DNA of 64,000 nt from Tubiluchus corallicola (GCA_030141605.1 JAQGDQ010000348.1:62001-126000); one strand, 5' to 3'. Positions 26,901 to 38,779 are shown, counted from the first letter of the stretch. The notes: a model not told the origin generated them from the letters alone. Numbers and translations: made by a program.

Positions 26901-29573
26901 GTGACTGTCACAGTGATGATGTGTGTAGAACATTATGAGAACAGGTTCAGTAGTGACTGTCACAGTGACGATGTGTGTAGAACATTATGACAGCTCCACC
27001 TGTAATAGTTGTCTGATGGTTTATTGTATTGCAGGTCTTAACCAGACTGTGTTGTTCATCAGTCATTGTGGCATCAACAGTATTTTTGAAGCCATCTACC
27101 ATGCCGTCCCTATTCTTGCCCTACCTCTACACGGTGACCAGTTCAGAAATGCTGCTAAAGTTCATGACAGAGGCTTAGGCATATCTGTAGACTACAGAAA
27201 AGGTTTTACTGAGGACCTTATTGTGTTTGCCGTAGAGTCTGTTGTTGAAAACTTTAGGTAATCTTGCGTTGCTTAAAAACTCGAAATAACAATAAAACTT
27301 AAATTAGGATTTATTTTTATTGCTATCGTTCAGTGCCAAGCAGAAGATGTCAAGCAAGTGAGAAAAAATACAGCAAGATATTTACTTGTAGTAATGAAAG
27401 GTATTTACAAAAGCAGCAACGAAACAACAGGAAAATATGATATAGTTACAGATAGCTCTTATAAGTATGTTACATTTTTGTGTTGTTTCGTTGCTGTTTT
27501 TGTCAAACAATAAAGGAAAACCGGGCAGTCTTAAAGTATAGCTCAAAACGATCTACCATATAAAACATTAAAAGGGAACAAACCAATTTTTCAAGAATGA
27601 TTTACGTGAAAGAATTATTACTTCAGAAACATAATTTTGCGTTTGTATGGCTATTTCTTCATTGTTACATGCTTTTCGCCATTCGCGAGTTAGATGGGTG
27701 CTAGCGCCTGCATATCGAAAATGCTTCTCGGCATCTGCGCAAAAGACCGATGTTGTTCCTCTCAGTTTAGAGGTGTTCAGTTATGACGTAGTGCACACAT
27801 TCTAGAACTCGTGCATGAGCGCAGTGGTGAACTTGAAATTTGAATTTCAAAGTTAAATTTGCAGAGTTTTTGCACATCAATTTTCAATTTTCTCTTCACA
27901 AACACGTGCAACACACCCACGGAATGTTTGTTCTGTTGAAAATGATGTTTACTGGTGACGTCATCACTGGTTGGACTCGGCCGCCGTTAATTAAGTTTTA
28001 ACCTTTTATTTCATTATGAGGAACGCTTTTGCATTATTATAGGTCTTAAAATGTATTCTTTTTAGCATACGTCAAAATGGGGTGGGATATCAAATGTTAT
28101 TTAGTTTTCCTTTAAGTAAAGGTTATCGACAAATCAGAGTTTATGTACAAAACTTTTATCAAACTGTACTAGAAGGTGTAATATTAGATTTCTTGGCATA
28201 CAGGTAGACAATAATCTTTCATGGGATGAACACTTTAATAACATATACACAAAAATGGCACCTAGCACATCATATCTCCGATAAGTTAAAGGGCAACTAA
28301 CAAAGGAAACTAAAACACTAATATATAAAACTTTAATTCTACCACACTTCTTATACGGATGTACGCTACTTCAAAAAACCAAAAGAGAAAATTACTTAAA
28401 ATTAAATCTCCTTCAGAACTATGCGTTGAGATTGATAGCTGGGTACTCATACAAACGTAAGGCAGGCAGAAAAATTCAAAGCTTCAACAACTAACCTGAG
28501 AAAAACTTTAAAATTCCCAATCATTGAAGCACACAAAGAATATTTTACTCTGCTTTTTATATTTAAATACATTAACAACATCAGCAAACCATTCCAGAAT
28601 AACAGATTTACCTTTTTTCCAAATCCTATCGTTAATTCCAGAACAAGCAATCTAAAACAAATTAGGACAAATACCCACTATGGAACGAACTCTGTAATCA
28701 AACAAGCAATTCTACTTTGGAATTCTCTACCATTACAGGTTAAACAAATCAAGTCCCTATCAGCATTTAAAACAAAATTAAAATCACTAATATGAACCAG
28801 ATATGAAATACCATCACACCAGTACGACAACATGCACACTAATTCAGAATTCATATATCCACGGCCATATTAATTAAATCATAGTTTTTTCATTTTTTGT
28901 ACATAGTTGTAAATACGTTTGATTTTATTCGTCGTTACTTTCCATTACTGCACAGTAGTTTAGATTGCACTGACGCATTTGCCTTTAGCAGTGTAAGTTT
29001 TTATTAACTAACACTGATTGATCATCTCTGTAAAGTTTTTATCAGTGATTATCAATGTATTTTAATGGCAAATAAAGATTATATATATAATATATATATA
29101 TTGTATATATATATATATTATATATACAAATTCGTTATAACCGAAGAATTTTGATAGACGTTTGTTGCTAAGTGCCAAGCCACAAATCCTATTCATAAAT
29201 TCATTTTTCAAGTCAAACTGCAGAATAATGTTACATTGTATTCATTTTCAGGTATAAGGAAAACATGCAACGTCTTTCTAACATATTTAAGGCAGCTCCA
29301 ATGAAACCAGAAGATGTTCTAAAAAGGTGGATAAACTATACTTTAGACACAGACGGGGCACACCATCTACGATCAGGCTCTGTAGACCTCTACGTGTTCC
29401 AGTATTGGTTGCTGGACGTGTTTTTAGCTTTTCTAGCTTTATCTGTTGGATCCTTTGCAGTGGCGCTCTACGTGGCAGCTAAAATTTCCAGATGGCTGGA
29501 CAAGGATAAACCGAAAAGTGGCGCCTCTTCGAAACAGAATCCCAAACTTAAGAGAAAAGTGAAGACAAAATAG
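20317..29573 (+). CDS. UDP-glycosyltransferase (UGT), complete six-exon gene
   Basis: Transfers a sugar from a UDP-sugar to small lipophilic molecules in the ER lumen (phase II conjugation). Exons: 20317-20979, 21915-22058, 22897-22989, 23983-24124, 27035-27257, 29252-29573. All junctions are GT-AG and in phase, giving 1,587 bases and 528 residues, the usual length. Visible: signal peptide (about 1-25); SH motif with the expected catalytic His41; partner Asp131 in FDLIVLDE; EYPQPLVPN and IGGL; UGT signature LPQNDLLG through ISHCGIN to PLHGDQ (about 341-383); C-terminal membrane span (about 474-497); short basic tail ending KVKTK, a KxKxx ER-retention signal. The signature's usual Trp before PQ is Leu. 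The start is the ATG before the signal peptide; the frame extends upstream without another ATG. It is divergent from the P450. Sugar and acceptor are unknown. Confidence 0.94.
21174..21937. repeat. 35-bp minisatellite made from the intron 1/exon 2 junction
   Basis: 21 units of about 35 bp lie before the true acceptor: TTTTTATATACAG followed by GGTGGTGAATCAGTTGG and TTCAAT. The last partial unit is the real splice acceptor and the first 23 coding bases of UGT exon 2. About 19 units keep a pyrimidine-rich stretch with CAG and so look like 3' splice sites. Confidence 0.93.
21915..22058 (+). CDS. UGT exon 2
   Basis: Codes for residues 222-269, from GGESVGSIRREASM to HPVEDLH, with the conserved EYPQPLVPN and IGGL. 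The acceptor is TTACTTATAG|GGTGGT. Its first 23 bases recur 21 times upstream as part of the intron 1 minisatellite. The EASMVF region aligns with the ASLV segment of UGTs and supports this acceptor. Confidence 0.88.
22216..22850 (+). mobile_element. family A element, diverged copy 1
   Basis: Shares AAGCTGCAGAAGT, the repeated CTTACGGAAAG/CACGA stretch and ATAATTTTCAAGTGAATGGCG with 52756-53320. About 390 bases in the middle do not match other copies. Ends are eroded. Lies in UGT intron 2. Confidence 0.6.
22897..22989 (+). CDS. UGT exon 3
   Basis: 31 codons (270-300), acceptor TTGTTCCAG|GGC and donor GAAGAG|GTAGGA. Contains PLVLVTFGTLF, the start of the UDP-sugar-binding Rossmann fold. Confidence 0.9.
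23083..23875. repeat. 36-bp minisatellite with palindromic core, UGT intron 3
   Basis: About 22 units of 36 bp. Each contains the perfect 14-base palindrome ATTAATCGATTAAT or a one-base variant, followed by AATCTTATCGTAGACTGA. The period is a multiple of three, so the minus strand reads open as 12-residue repeats, which I regard as non-coding. Confidence 0.95.
23983..24124 (+). CDS. UGT exon 4
   Basis: Codes for residues 301-347 plus one base: YHFVWSLDKT, LPDNVQVFSQ and LPQNDLL, the beginning of the UGT signature. The acceptor is CAATTTTCAG|GATG and the donor CTTG|GTATTA, phase 1. Confidence 0.9.
24214..26995. repeat. 52-bp minisatellite, UGT intron 4
   Basis: About 53 units of 52 bp, with GTCACAGTGATGATGTGTGT and AGAACATTATGAGAACAG. 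Variants GGGAAG, GTGTAG and GAGTAG alternate, showing higher-order duplication. The array fills nearly the whole intron between exons 4 and 5. Confidence 0.95.
27035..27257 (+). CDS. UGT exon 5 (signature motif)
   Basis: Codes for residues 348-422. Contains FISHCGINSIFEAIYHAVP and PLHGDQ, the nucleotide-sugar-binding signature. The acceptor is TGTATTGCAG|GTC and the donor AACTTTAG|GTAATC, phase 2. Confidence 0.93.
27511..28115 (+). mobile_element. family B MITE-like element, copy 1
   Basis: About 600 bp ending TAAAGGAAAAC on the left and GTTTTCCTTTA on the right. Homologous to 48247-48853 (same strand) and, inverted, to 35400-35795 and 49885-50095. Shared marks include ACGTGAAAGAATTA and TTGAAATTTGAATTT. 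No coding frame. Lies in UGT intron 5. Confidence 0.7.
28170..29125 (+). mobile_element. LINE 3' region, decayed ORF and 3' UTR
   Basis: Translation from about 28170 gives RFLGIQVDNNLSWDEHF, later PHFLYGCTLL, and near the end LWNSLPLQVKQIKSLSAFK. This is the C-terminal part of a CR1/Jockey/L2-type reverse transcriptase, broken by stops. The UTR ends AATAAAGATTATATATA with a TA run. Lies in UGT intron 5, sense orientation. Confidence 0.8.
29252..29573 (+). CDS. UGT exon 6 (membrane anchor, ER tail)
   Basis: Codes for residues 422-528 and the TAG stop. Contains YKENMQRLS, the HHLRSGSVDL segment, the transmembrane helix and the basic KxKxx tail. The acceptor is TTCATTTTCAG|GTAT. Confidence 0.93.
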
Positions 29574-29649
29574 TCATGACAGCCTTGGCAAGCCAACAGA
29601 TATAACAGTCCTACATTTTCTGTGACTGTGGGCTAAACTCGCATAATAC

Positions 29650-29685
<36 letters not shown>

Positions 29686-29710
29686 TAATAATAATAAACA
29701 ATTTTAGCTC

Positions 29711-29716
29711 AATAAA
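29711..29716 (+). terminator. candidate polyadenylation signal of UGT
   Basis: AATAAA 138 bases after the UGT stop codon, following a short AAT microsatellite. Confidence 0.45.
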
Positions 29717-30888
29717 TATTGAATTATTAAAACTTTTTCAACTTTCGTCATGACCTTAGCCACACTTAAAATTGCTGATTAGATTTAGATTAGATTAGAT
29801 TAGATTAGTTCGTATGTTTTTAATAAAGCAATTAGAAGTGTTGATAATCATCTATTGTTATCGTATTTGTTCTAATTAAGAATGATGGATTAACTTTTAA
29901 TTAAAATATTTACATATCGTATTTTTATGATTATTAATTAATATTATAAAACTAACGTATTTTAAGAAAAAACCTTTTTGTTAGCCGGTAATGGAAACCT
30001 TTACCATTTGAACAAAATTAGAACAGGTAAGTGAAATCCTCTTTTATAAAACGTGTTGCAGTAAAATTAATTTCGTTGGCCTTTGCTTACGGAAGAACGC
30101 ATCTAATGTTTACAAGCGAGGCGAAATAGGTCCACCCACATGAATTTATAGGACAATATAAACGGGCACAATAATTATTCTAGCATCATATTATCAGGAA
30201 AATGTTCAAAAACACTAAAAATTTCATTTTATAATTCCTTGCCCACTTTTCTGTCTAGAAACTAGTAATGCAATTGTAAAAAACACTCATTTTCAAACTC
30301 CGAAGCGGCTCGAGGAAGCGGTCATTTCGCTTCGGGTAAAAACTGTTGACAAGCCCAGATCTTTGTCAGGAAGAGCCATCTACTGGATTGAAACATAACA
30401 TCAATATGTTCTTGCAAAGTCCATAGCAACCAACATCTGTGCGTAAAGTGTTTGGCAGAATGGCGACAAAAAACAATAACAGTGATTTTCTCAAGTTTAT
30501 GTTTGTCAGTGCGCAGCCTGCACCTCAACTTCAATGTGGATTATCTGAGCTTACAAAGAGCAATGAGCTTGGTATCAAAATGATCTTCATGAAATGGAGA
30601 TTTAGGATATGTGACTAACTAGAAAAGCGTATTTGCCGACTTACGAACGAACTTTGCTATGCAAGCATACAACTCATGTTTTTAGCACTTCCGCTTGCAT
30701 ATGGTGGACTTTGAGTCTTTGAAACAATAGACCATTCAAGAGATTAATATACATCATATTGCACACGTAATCTCTCTAAATGTCAATATCTGGAAATGAA
30801 TTAGAATGGAATAGAAAAATGGAAACATTGAATTGGTATAATATCATGGAGTACAGTATAGTGAAAACATCACTATCGTGTTTACTTG

Positions 30889-31064
30889 ACGTTGATCAAG
30901 TTTACTTGACGTTGGTAAAGTTTACTTGACGTTGATAAAGTTTACTTGACGTTGATAAAGTTTACTTGACGTTGATAAAGTTTACTTGACGTTGGTAAAG
31001 TTTACTTGATGTTGATAAAGTTTACATGACGTTGTTAAAGTTTACTTGATGTTGATAAAGTAAA
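30889..31064. repeat. 20-bp minisatellite
   Basis: About nine copies of TTTACTTGACGTTGATAAAG with few differences. Confidence 0.93.
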
Positions 31065-31512
31065 GTCTAAAAGTAAATTAAAAACATCCATTTGAATAGG
31101 TGAAACTTGGCGCAGAAAAAAAAACAAATTTTCTAAATTTATTATTAAATTCCATGACTTACAAGTCCAAGTTCTACGCCAGAAATAAAACTTAGTAATG
31201 CCATAGAATCTTAATTTCTACTGTAAGCTGATCATTTACTGCTCCAAAAATATTTGCACTGACATTAGTTTCTGTAACCAAGAGTTGCAATTTTTGTGAA
31301 ACTAGCTGATTCCATTAAAAACACAGATGACCATATACAAAAAATACTTTCACGTATTTAAGTAGTTATTAAAATCCTTTACTATAGTCACTGTACGAAA
31401 TTTCTGTCTGAAAATATTAGAGCTCATGTGGTCATTGTCAAACACTACATTCAGTATATCATTTGTGAATATGACAAAAAATGACAAGCAGTGGAAGCAC
31501 AAATAATAAACA

Positions 31513-31896
31513 GCCTTTTCACAGTTCTGGCGATTGATGATGATCGTGAATGGTTAAAGGTGTAGTGTACCAGACAACGCATTTGTGTACACTTGACAAC
31601 GCTTAACAACCTGCTCATGCTGTTGTAATGACAGTTCTAACAGCTAGCAAGAACCTTACCTAGTCCATTATTTCTTGTTCCCGAGCAAGGTCCTGCTAGT
31701 AAATCACTCTATGCACAGACTAATGCATAATTAATTAAAATCCACGTAAAACAACTGAAATTACTGAACTGATGCGACACACGGCTTTGCTTTACATACC
31801 TGTCACATGAAGGTTGTAGTTAAAACGTGTTGCTGTGGTACACTTAACCTTTGAACAACAGCAACTGTGTGTGCGCACAAAGAAACAGTGAAAAGC
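31513..31896 (-). mobile_element. family D MITE, copy 2
   Basis: Inverted relative to 12327-12709. Ends GCCTTTTCACAGTTC and GAAACAGTGAAAAGC form terminal inverted repeats. Contains GATTGATGATGATCGTGAA and the complement of the GCGCACGCGCAG region. Confidence 0.78.
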
Positions 31897-33075
31897 ATAT
31901 TATGATGACATTTTAATACACGCCACCTGAAATAAATCGGTAGCCACTTCAAGGTAAAGGCTATAAGTGGGAACATGAAAGCAGATCCAAAAAACAAGAA
32001 CTTTTGTAAGTAAATTTCTAGTGATAGGCGGTGACAGGAGGACTTTCTTCTTGAAACGGGGGGCGATACGTAATAGTTAACTTGATCAGGGTTTTTCTCG
32101 TAAGGAGTTCTGCTAATAAGTTGCTTGGGCAAAAACATTATTAATACGCAGCTGCTCTGCGCTATGTGATACAAAAATATAACTAAAAAAATCTGATGTA
32201 AATATATCAAATTTTTGGGATTTGTTCTTTAATTTAGACATATTTAGTACTGCTTTCGACTGCAAAAAGTTGGCATTAAGTAAGTGCGACTTTATAATGA
32301 GGTGAATTAATACATAGATGTCTATGCAAATATAGACGCCCCGTTTTGCCAAAAATTTGGGCATTAAGCAAGGTTGGCATTATAACAAGGTTTGACTGTA
32401 TACCAAAAGAGTGAATATTTCCTGATTCAATGATAAATATTTACAATAAATATAAGGAAAATACTGGGAATACAAAACTAAGTATGTACATAACATTTTT
32501 AATAAACTATACAAGAGGCAAGATATCAAAAATTTGCTAAATGTTCACGATTCACCAATAACACATATGATAATGAATCAAAGCAAAGAGAACCAGCCCT
32601 CGTGGAAAAAGCTAGGGCGAGAAATCAAATAGGCAATCTAAACAAACAAGAAAAGTACATCAGCTATGATTATGATGAGGCAGGTATTTTGCCAAAAATA
32701 ATTACATTAAGCGAGATTGGCTTTATAAAGGGGGTATTATGACAAGATTTGTCTGTATATCTATAATAGTGCTAATGATACTTCCAAAAATCGCTTTGTT
32801 TTGGGATTTATTGCATTTCTCACAATTGAAATGAACATACTTTTAAGAAGTGAATCTATTTTGATGAAACATAATAGTGCTCAGACACATTATAACAAGT
32901 ACTGAGCAACGGTTTATACTATCTTTTTTGTGAATTCATATTTTTAAATTTTTACCTTATTTGCCAATTTTATTTTTGTCCAAATGCTGTTCTTAACAAT
33001 AAGGATCTATAACGCAGTGTTGCGTCACTTTTTCACAAAACAAACAAACCCCACAAGTCACGAGACTGACACTGA

Positions 33076-33081
33076 TTTATT
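33076..33081 (-). terminator. candidate polyadenylation signal of sororin
   Basis: AATAAA on the minus strand about 375 bases after the sororin stop codon. Confidence 0.35.
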
Positions 33082-33453
33082 AAACTATCAGGTGTTAAAA
33101 ATCTACCTACTGTCCTGTTTTAAATAGCTTAATCACTATTGCCATCATCCTAACTTACTATGCCAAAGCAGCAACAGCAAGAATCCAAAGAAGCCACACT
33201 GAGCGTGCCTTTCAAAGCAACTAGTTAGTAGTTACACAAGACACTTTATGATAAACCATCAGCACATGCGAATGCTAGGAGGATTAATCTGTGATTGTCA
33301 CTTTCTATAGAAGGTTCAAAACTAGAATGTGTTTCGCATCGTAAAATGCATAAAGATGGCCCACTAAAAATACATTATTTCACAATATCAATATATCATA
33401 TCAATATATATATATATATATATATACACTTCACATAAAAAAGGTAGTTAAAC

Positions 33454-34608
33454 CTACTCAATAGTTAACTGAAATTTCTCAATTTGCTCAAATTCTTCAT
33501 TCATTGCTGCTGACAACTGCACTTCGTCAGCAAGTTCTTTCGATTTCGGTCGCCTCCTCTTTCGCTTTGGTTCCTCCGCACACTCCCCTGATTTTCGCTT
33601 TTTTGACACTGTCCTAACTTTACCTGCAGAAGTAACCACTCTGCTGTCAAACATCATAGACGATGATGCGGTGGAAATTGACAACGTTTCACAAGGCTTT
33701 ATAGGTGTGACATCAATATGATCGGGGCGAAGAGCATCAAATCCAAAACAATCCGACACTTTCTGCTTACTCAGCGACGGAGTGGATGTCTGAGTGAAGC
33801 CTGCTGATTTGGAGCGAACATGAGGCGTTAAAAAGATTCCACTATCATTACAGGTGCTGTTCAAAAGAGGCTTACCAATATTGGCAGTTAAAGGGGTGAT
33901 ATTAGGTTTAACAGATTTTCTTTTAAAACGATTCACTGAGTTTTCTGTGATATTTTCATCCCACGTTTCATTTAAACTCATTTCTGCAGAATGTGCACCG
34001 TCTGCGTTTTTCTGGCCCAGTTCCGAAGACGCGACTTTGGCACTTTTTATGAATCCCATTCTCTGACAACATTCATTTTCAAATTTAGGTTTTGTTAACA
34101 TACATCCTTTGCTTTTTGAACTTCTATTCGCCTTAATTCGATCCAACGTGGATTGTGCATTAGAAGAGGTCTTGAAAGTTGACTGCAATGCAGGCCTTTG
34201 AAAAACTGCAGAACTTTTGTCCGGTGACCTCTTGTTAAGTAAAGGAGGCTTCAGTCTGTGCAATTTGGGAGACAACATGAGATTTCTCATTGCTATTTGG
34301 GGTAGATCTATGCTACCAGCATCCTGCACTGTTGGTGAACACTGCATGCTCTGTGGGCTATTCAGTACACTGCTTGAGTATTCTGAATCACCTGCATAAT
34401 CAGAACTTTGAGGTGAAGTGACAGCTGGAAGAGGTTTTGAACCAAGGCTGTTCTCATTTTCACATTTTTTCATCAAAACACGATTTGACCTTCTCAGGGA
34501 AGACCATTCACGTTTTGTCAATAACAGTTTTCTACCAGCTTCAACATCTTCATCGGAAGAACAGCTTCGGCTAGAATGCTGCAATTCTCTTCGTCTTCTG
34601 TGAGCCAT
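33454..34608 (-). CDS. CDCA5: sororin (cell division cycle-associated 5)
   Basis: Sororin binds Pds5 on cohesin in S/G2, opposes Wapl and keeps sister chromatids together until mitotic phosphorylation. The frame encodes 384 residues; human sororin has about 250, so this is long. The C terminus has a basic cluster (KRKRRRPKSKE) followed by AAMNEEFEQIEKFQLTIE, closely matching the conserved sororin C-terminal domain. DCFGFDALRP contains the FGF motif used for Pds5/SA binding. Many SP and TP sites suit CDK control. The N terminus is basic, with LRRSNR. A KEN box, present in vertebrate sororin, is not visible. The start is the first ATG (34608); the frame continues upstream only to non-ATG codons. 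No intron interrupts it; a short upstream exon cannot be excluded. The identity is confident from C terminus plus FGF; the rest is disordered and diverged. Confidence 0.9.
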   Translation of the reverse strand: MAHRRRRELQHSSRSCSSDEDVEAGRKLLLTKREWSSLRRSNRVLMKKCENENSLGSKPLPAVTSPQSSDYAGDSEYSSSVLNSPQSMQCSPTVQDAGSIDLPQIAMRNLMLSPKLHRLKPPLLNKRSPDKSSAVFQRPALQSTFKTSSNAQSTLDRIKANRSSKSKGCMLTKPKFENECCQRMGFIKSAKVASSELGQKNADGAHSAEMSLNETWDENITENSVNRFKRKSVKPNITPLTANIGKPLLNSTCNDSGIFLTPHVRSKSAGFTQTSTPSLSKQKVSDCFGFDALRPDHIDVTPIKPCETLSISTASSSMMFDSRVVTSAGKVRTVSKKRKSGECAEEPKRKRRRPKSKELADEVQLSAAMNEEFEQIEKFQLTIE

Positions 34609-35081
34609 TGATTTCACGCAACAGCTTCGTACCTTCAACAAAAATGGTAAACAATGTCTATTAAGCAAGCAATCTTACTTGATACTCAAATTATATATTA
34701 TGCATGAATAGAAACAACTGAAAATTACATGAAACTAGTTATTCTAATTAATTTCTTTACCAACTGCAAAAAATGCCATCTAGTCTAATGAAAAAGCTGA
34801 AGCATGGGTGCTTGATTACACAGTACACACAACTACGTATATGTAATGGAAAATTATAACTAATCATAATTAGAATTACAACTCTTATAAAAATCCTACA
34901 AAGAATAAAAGACAAAAGTAACTGTTTTTTAATTTATTTTTCATAGATTTATTTATTTGTTCTAAGTTTGTCAATAAGACTTGTTTCGTTGGAGACTAAA
35001 ACTATTTAGTAAGCCTATTGATCTATGGTAAAATTAATACTGATGAAATTGACAAATTATTACAAATATTGTGCATGTTCG

Positions 35082-35398
35082 TTAAGGGGAGCATCGAATG
35101 TTCAAATTCTAGGAACACTGAATACTAAGTAAACTGCAGAAGTTTGAATTATTCTAAACCACACACGCCTATGAAAAACTACGATGCACTTACAAAAAAA
35201 TCACGAAGTCCACAAGTTATATCATAATTTTCAAGTGAATGGCATCGTCTCTGAAAATTTCTGTACTACGTTAGTACATAAATAAACTTATTAGTGTTTT
35301 ATACAGCGTTATGCCTTCTTTTTGTTATAGATTTCTAAGTTTAAGTGACAGCAGCAAAATAAGCTAAACGATGTGTCCTTTCCTTTAAGGGAAGTCAG
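35082..35398 (+). mobile_element. family A element, short copy 2
   Basis: About 317 bp from GTTAAGGGGAGC to TCCTTTCCTTTAA. It keeps the CTGCAGAAGTTTGAA, CACGAAGTCCACAAGTTA and TTTCTAAGTTTAAGTGA blocks and has lost the middle. Abuts a family B copy. Confidence 0.65.
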
Positions 35399-35399
35399 G

Positions 35400-35795
35400 G
35401 TGATTTTTCGTAAATTATTCTACTCCATTTTTAAGTACAGTAAAAAGAATGTGGCAAGTATTAAGATAAAAACTCGGCAAGTTTTAATATAAAACTTAAA
35501 ATTTCAATTTTCACACTCACGCATAAGCTGTCGAATGTGTGCAGTTCGTTACAAACTAACACATCGGAACTGAGAGGTACTGTTTTTTGTGCAAAGCTGT
35601 CAGAAATTAGTGCCTGTCTTACATGCGAATGGCAAAATGCATGTAACAGTGAAGAACTAGTGCCGCGAAATTGCGTTTGTGTGGTAAAAATTGTTTTGTT
35701 TAAGTCATTCATTAAAAATGCATCCTTTTCTTTCAATATTTCAGAGAATAGGTTGTTTTGACCTACAGTTTAACATTGGGTCCAGGTTTGCATTA
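35400..35795 (-). mobile_element. family B element, copy 2
   Basis: Inverted relative to 48247-48853. Shares TTAAACTGTAGGTCAAAACA and AATGACTTA on the complementary strand. One end is lost against the neighbouring family A copy. Confidence 0.6.
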
Positions 35796-35904
35796 ATAAC
35801 TTTTTCCCTTTCAACAGCATTGCAATTTGCAACACAATAGCAACCAACCATGTTTACATAAGCATCATCACCAGATTTAATTATCTAAATTTTTTCAATA
35901 TTCA

Positions 35905-36184
35905 GCTTCAGTGGGTTATTTTCCCAAAAATAAAAGAAGAACATTGGACAAGAAAAATACAAAGACGCCATTTAAGATGGACTGGGCATATGCTTAGACT
36001 ACCTGATGATATTCCAGTGAAGATATAGAACCAGCTAAAAAACCTGCAGGAGGACAAATGTTAACATACTTAGATTTTGCACAGAAAGATTTAAACACTT
36101 CAGCATTGATCCTTAGAAATAAATGCACTTGGCGCATTGTGGAAAGCAGGGAGTCTTGGCATCATTGGATGATGATGATGATGG
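35905..36184 (+). pseudogene. fossil LINE C terminus with (GAT)n tail
   Basis: Translation gives EEHWTRKIQRRHLRWTGHM and LRLPDDIPVK, matching the RRRLRWLGHVLRM region near the end of LINE polyproteins. A frameshifted PAGGQMLTY and NKCTWRIVESRESW follow. It finishes with GATGATGATGATGAT, a typical LINE tail. Non-functional. Confidence 0.75.
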
Positions 36185-38779
36185 TCATTTTCCCCTTTCC
36201 CTAACATTTGATAAACAATAAACATTCCAACGAACTACTCTTCGGTGCCTCAGCACCATTGTCATCACAGAAATTATGCTGGCAATGTTGACTCTAGGAA
36301 TTAATGTTAATTCTCACATCTTAAAATTATAACCGTTTGTCAGCTAATAGAGAATTTCGGACTTTATTTTTGTTAACCTAAGCCTTAAGGTACGACTCCA
36401 TGTGTACATAATGCATATACAACAATTTGTATTTAAACATGTAGAAGTGTTTCCATGTGTACGTAATCCGTGATCCGTATTCATTCGAACATGATCACTA
36501 TCATCCGAATACCCATCAAGCAGCAATATGCAGATGGAAAACCGCCATTGCCTAGTTGATTATAGTGAGTTTTCAACATTCAGATGACCATTCTTGCTGT
36601 TTAAGTTTCTAAAAATTCTAGTTAAGTGAGTTTTGGTCACTTTAGGACCTATAAACAATAAGATTTTTTTCCATTACAGTTTTTGAGAGGCGGAAGAAGC
36701 ATGTAGTCAAGTGTTGTGCATCTGACTACAGTTTTTTCACTAAATGATGATATGTGCTGTATTATTTTCTTCCCTGCAAAATGTAATGCCCCAAAACCTA
36801 TGCTTTCTTTTGAATTTTTTCATTGAATAGTGCAATAATAAACTAGTGCCGCAGCAGTGCCGTTATCATGGTTAAATTTCAACACAGTAGGGTTTCCAAA
36901 CATTATTGCTTGCAATTTTCACGAATAGTGATAGTGACCATAATGGCAGAAAGAGCAGCATGAGCTTTGTTAATAAGTGTAAAGTTTACGGACACATGGA
37001 AACAGTCAATACGCATCACACATTATGTGCATATAGAGCCCTAGCTTAATCCATAAAGTTTCTTAACAATGTATCTGTTTTACATTATTACTAAAAATTC
37101 TACGATGCAACGAACAGATTCCCAACAGCTTCTGATATTGAATCAACTGACAACCGAATCTGTGAAAAGACATTTTCTTGACGACCATCTTAGTGCTGAT
37201 TATAAAATCGCCCAAAATTTGTTTTAAGAGGGTTTTTCACCAGTGTCCAACAAAGTTGAACAAAAAATTAAAAACAAAAACAACTAGAAGTTACAAATAT
37301 TCGTACAACTTGGTCCATGGTGACAAAAAAATTAAACAAGGAATCTGTAATTCTATATGTTCATAAACTACGCTTCTTTGTCGAATATTCGTAGTTGTTT
37401 ACTTACTAGTTCGCAAAACAAACGAAAAAAGTAATATTTTCCAATTTCAAAAACAAAATAACATTCACTTAGCAATAAGGACAACCTTTAGCTTCCTTAC
37501 AACGAACTAATACCACTAAGTTTGCGCTTTATCTACGACCGGCATTTTATAGTTAAGGCACTCTTTTCAGTTTCGTCTTTTGTCGCGCGATGGTAGCACA
37601 ATACAGTTTTTGTAGATTAATCGCTGCTCTATAAGAGTAGTATAGTAAATAAGTCTATTGTGCTAGAAGATAGAGTTTCTCTGACTAATTCCGATATTAT
37701 CAAAGTGGATAGTTCGCCAACATATCTGTCAACAACGAAACAACGAAGCTAAGATTCTGAGATACATCCAAAAGCTTCTTAATTTTTGTATTTTTTAGTT
37801 ATGGTAATTAAGCTGCTAAATACCGGAGCAGCTGATTGCATAACTGGTGTCTTGTTAACTAAAATGACTACACATCTATAAAATTATTAATTATTTTGTA
37901 GATGTCATTAATTCGCTCATAATTTTAGAAAACTTGTGAATCATCGAGAAATTCAACTCCAATAGGCTTCATCGTAACAATATTTTTTTGTGTTGAGCCA
38001 GCATAATAAATGTGCTAACTAAAAAGCTTGCTTAACTGATAAAAATAGACACGTTATTATGACAAGCTCACCTAGCAGTTAGTATAGTCTACAAGTAGGC
38101 CAGGCTGCACCATTTTAATTACCAAACCTGTTAAACATATCTTTAATTGACTCAAATAACTTCGCTTAATTGACCCAATATTTTTCCTTCACTTACTTAA
38201 AATTAGACATTTGTATGTGCCTTTCCTACTTTTATGTCATCTTTACTTCTCTTTTGTTCATTATATATGTGGAAACAATCATGTTAAGTACCGTATTGTT
38301 TGTAAACAGGTACATTTATCATGCGCTAATACGCTAGTGTAGCGGTTTTGCTTTGAATCTGTTACCCACTGGCCCATTGCAATTAACCTCGTTACCCAAA
38401 GAATTTCTGGAAGCTAAACATTTTTAAAATCACTTGCCTAGTGGTTTCCTTTTCATGCTCTAGTTGCAAATCACGCTTTCAGGTTTAATGAGTTAATAGT
38501 CAAAGATGCAGGTACACTAATCAGCCAGTATTCCTTGTGACTTACAAGAGTACTCGTACAGCAAATTTTGAAAAATGGAGCATAAACGTAAAGATCTAAC
38601 AGTTAAGGAGAAACTGAAAATTTTAGAGCAGTACGAGCAATTTAAAATATGCGCACCAACTGGTAAACTTCACTGGCTCACTATTCCAGTGTGCACCATT
38701 GGCTCACCAAAAACTTATAGTTATTGAGAAGATGAAGTATTTGATACATTTGTTTAGTTAGTGAATGGCATCATGAATG
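36185..38779. other. intergenic, no gene seen
   Basis: AT-rich. Sequence near 36,390 (CCATGTGTACATAATGCATA) recurs roughly inverted near 37,000-37,035, hinting at an old inverted-repeat element of about 650 bp. No reading frame with recognisable content. Confidence 0.35.

Larger units (their letters stand above)
29574..33453. other. intergenic region between UGT and sororin genes
   Basis: Apart from the 20-bp repeat and the family D copy listed separately, no gene or conserved motif was seen. Near 32,370 and 32,730 two pieces share a pattern of GGCATTA/TTATAA and GACAAGRTTTG, possibly ends of an old transposon. Confidence 0.4.

Noticed and set aside
24214-26995. CRISPR array
   Set aside because: The 52-bp units are head-to-tail without unique spacers, in an animal intron.
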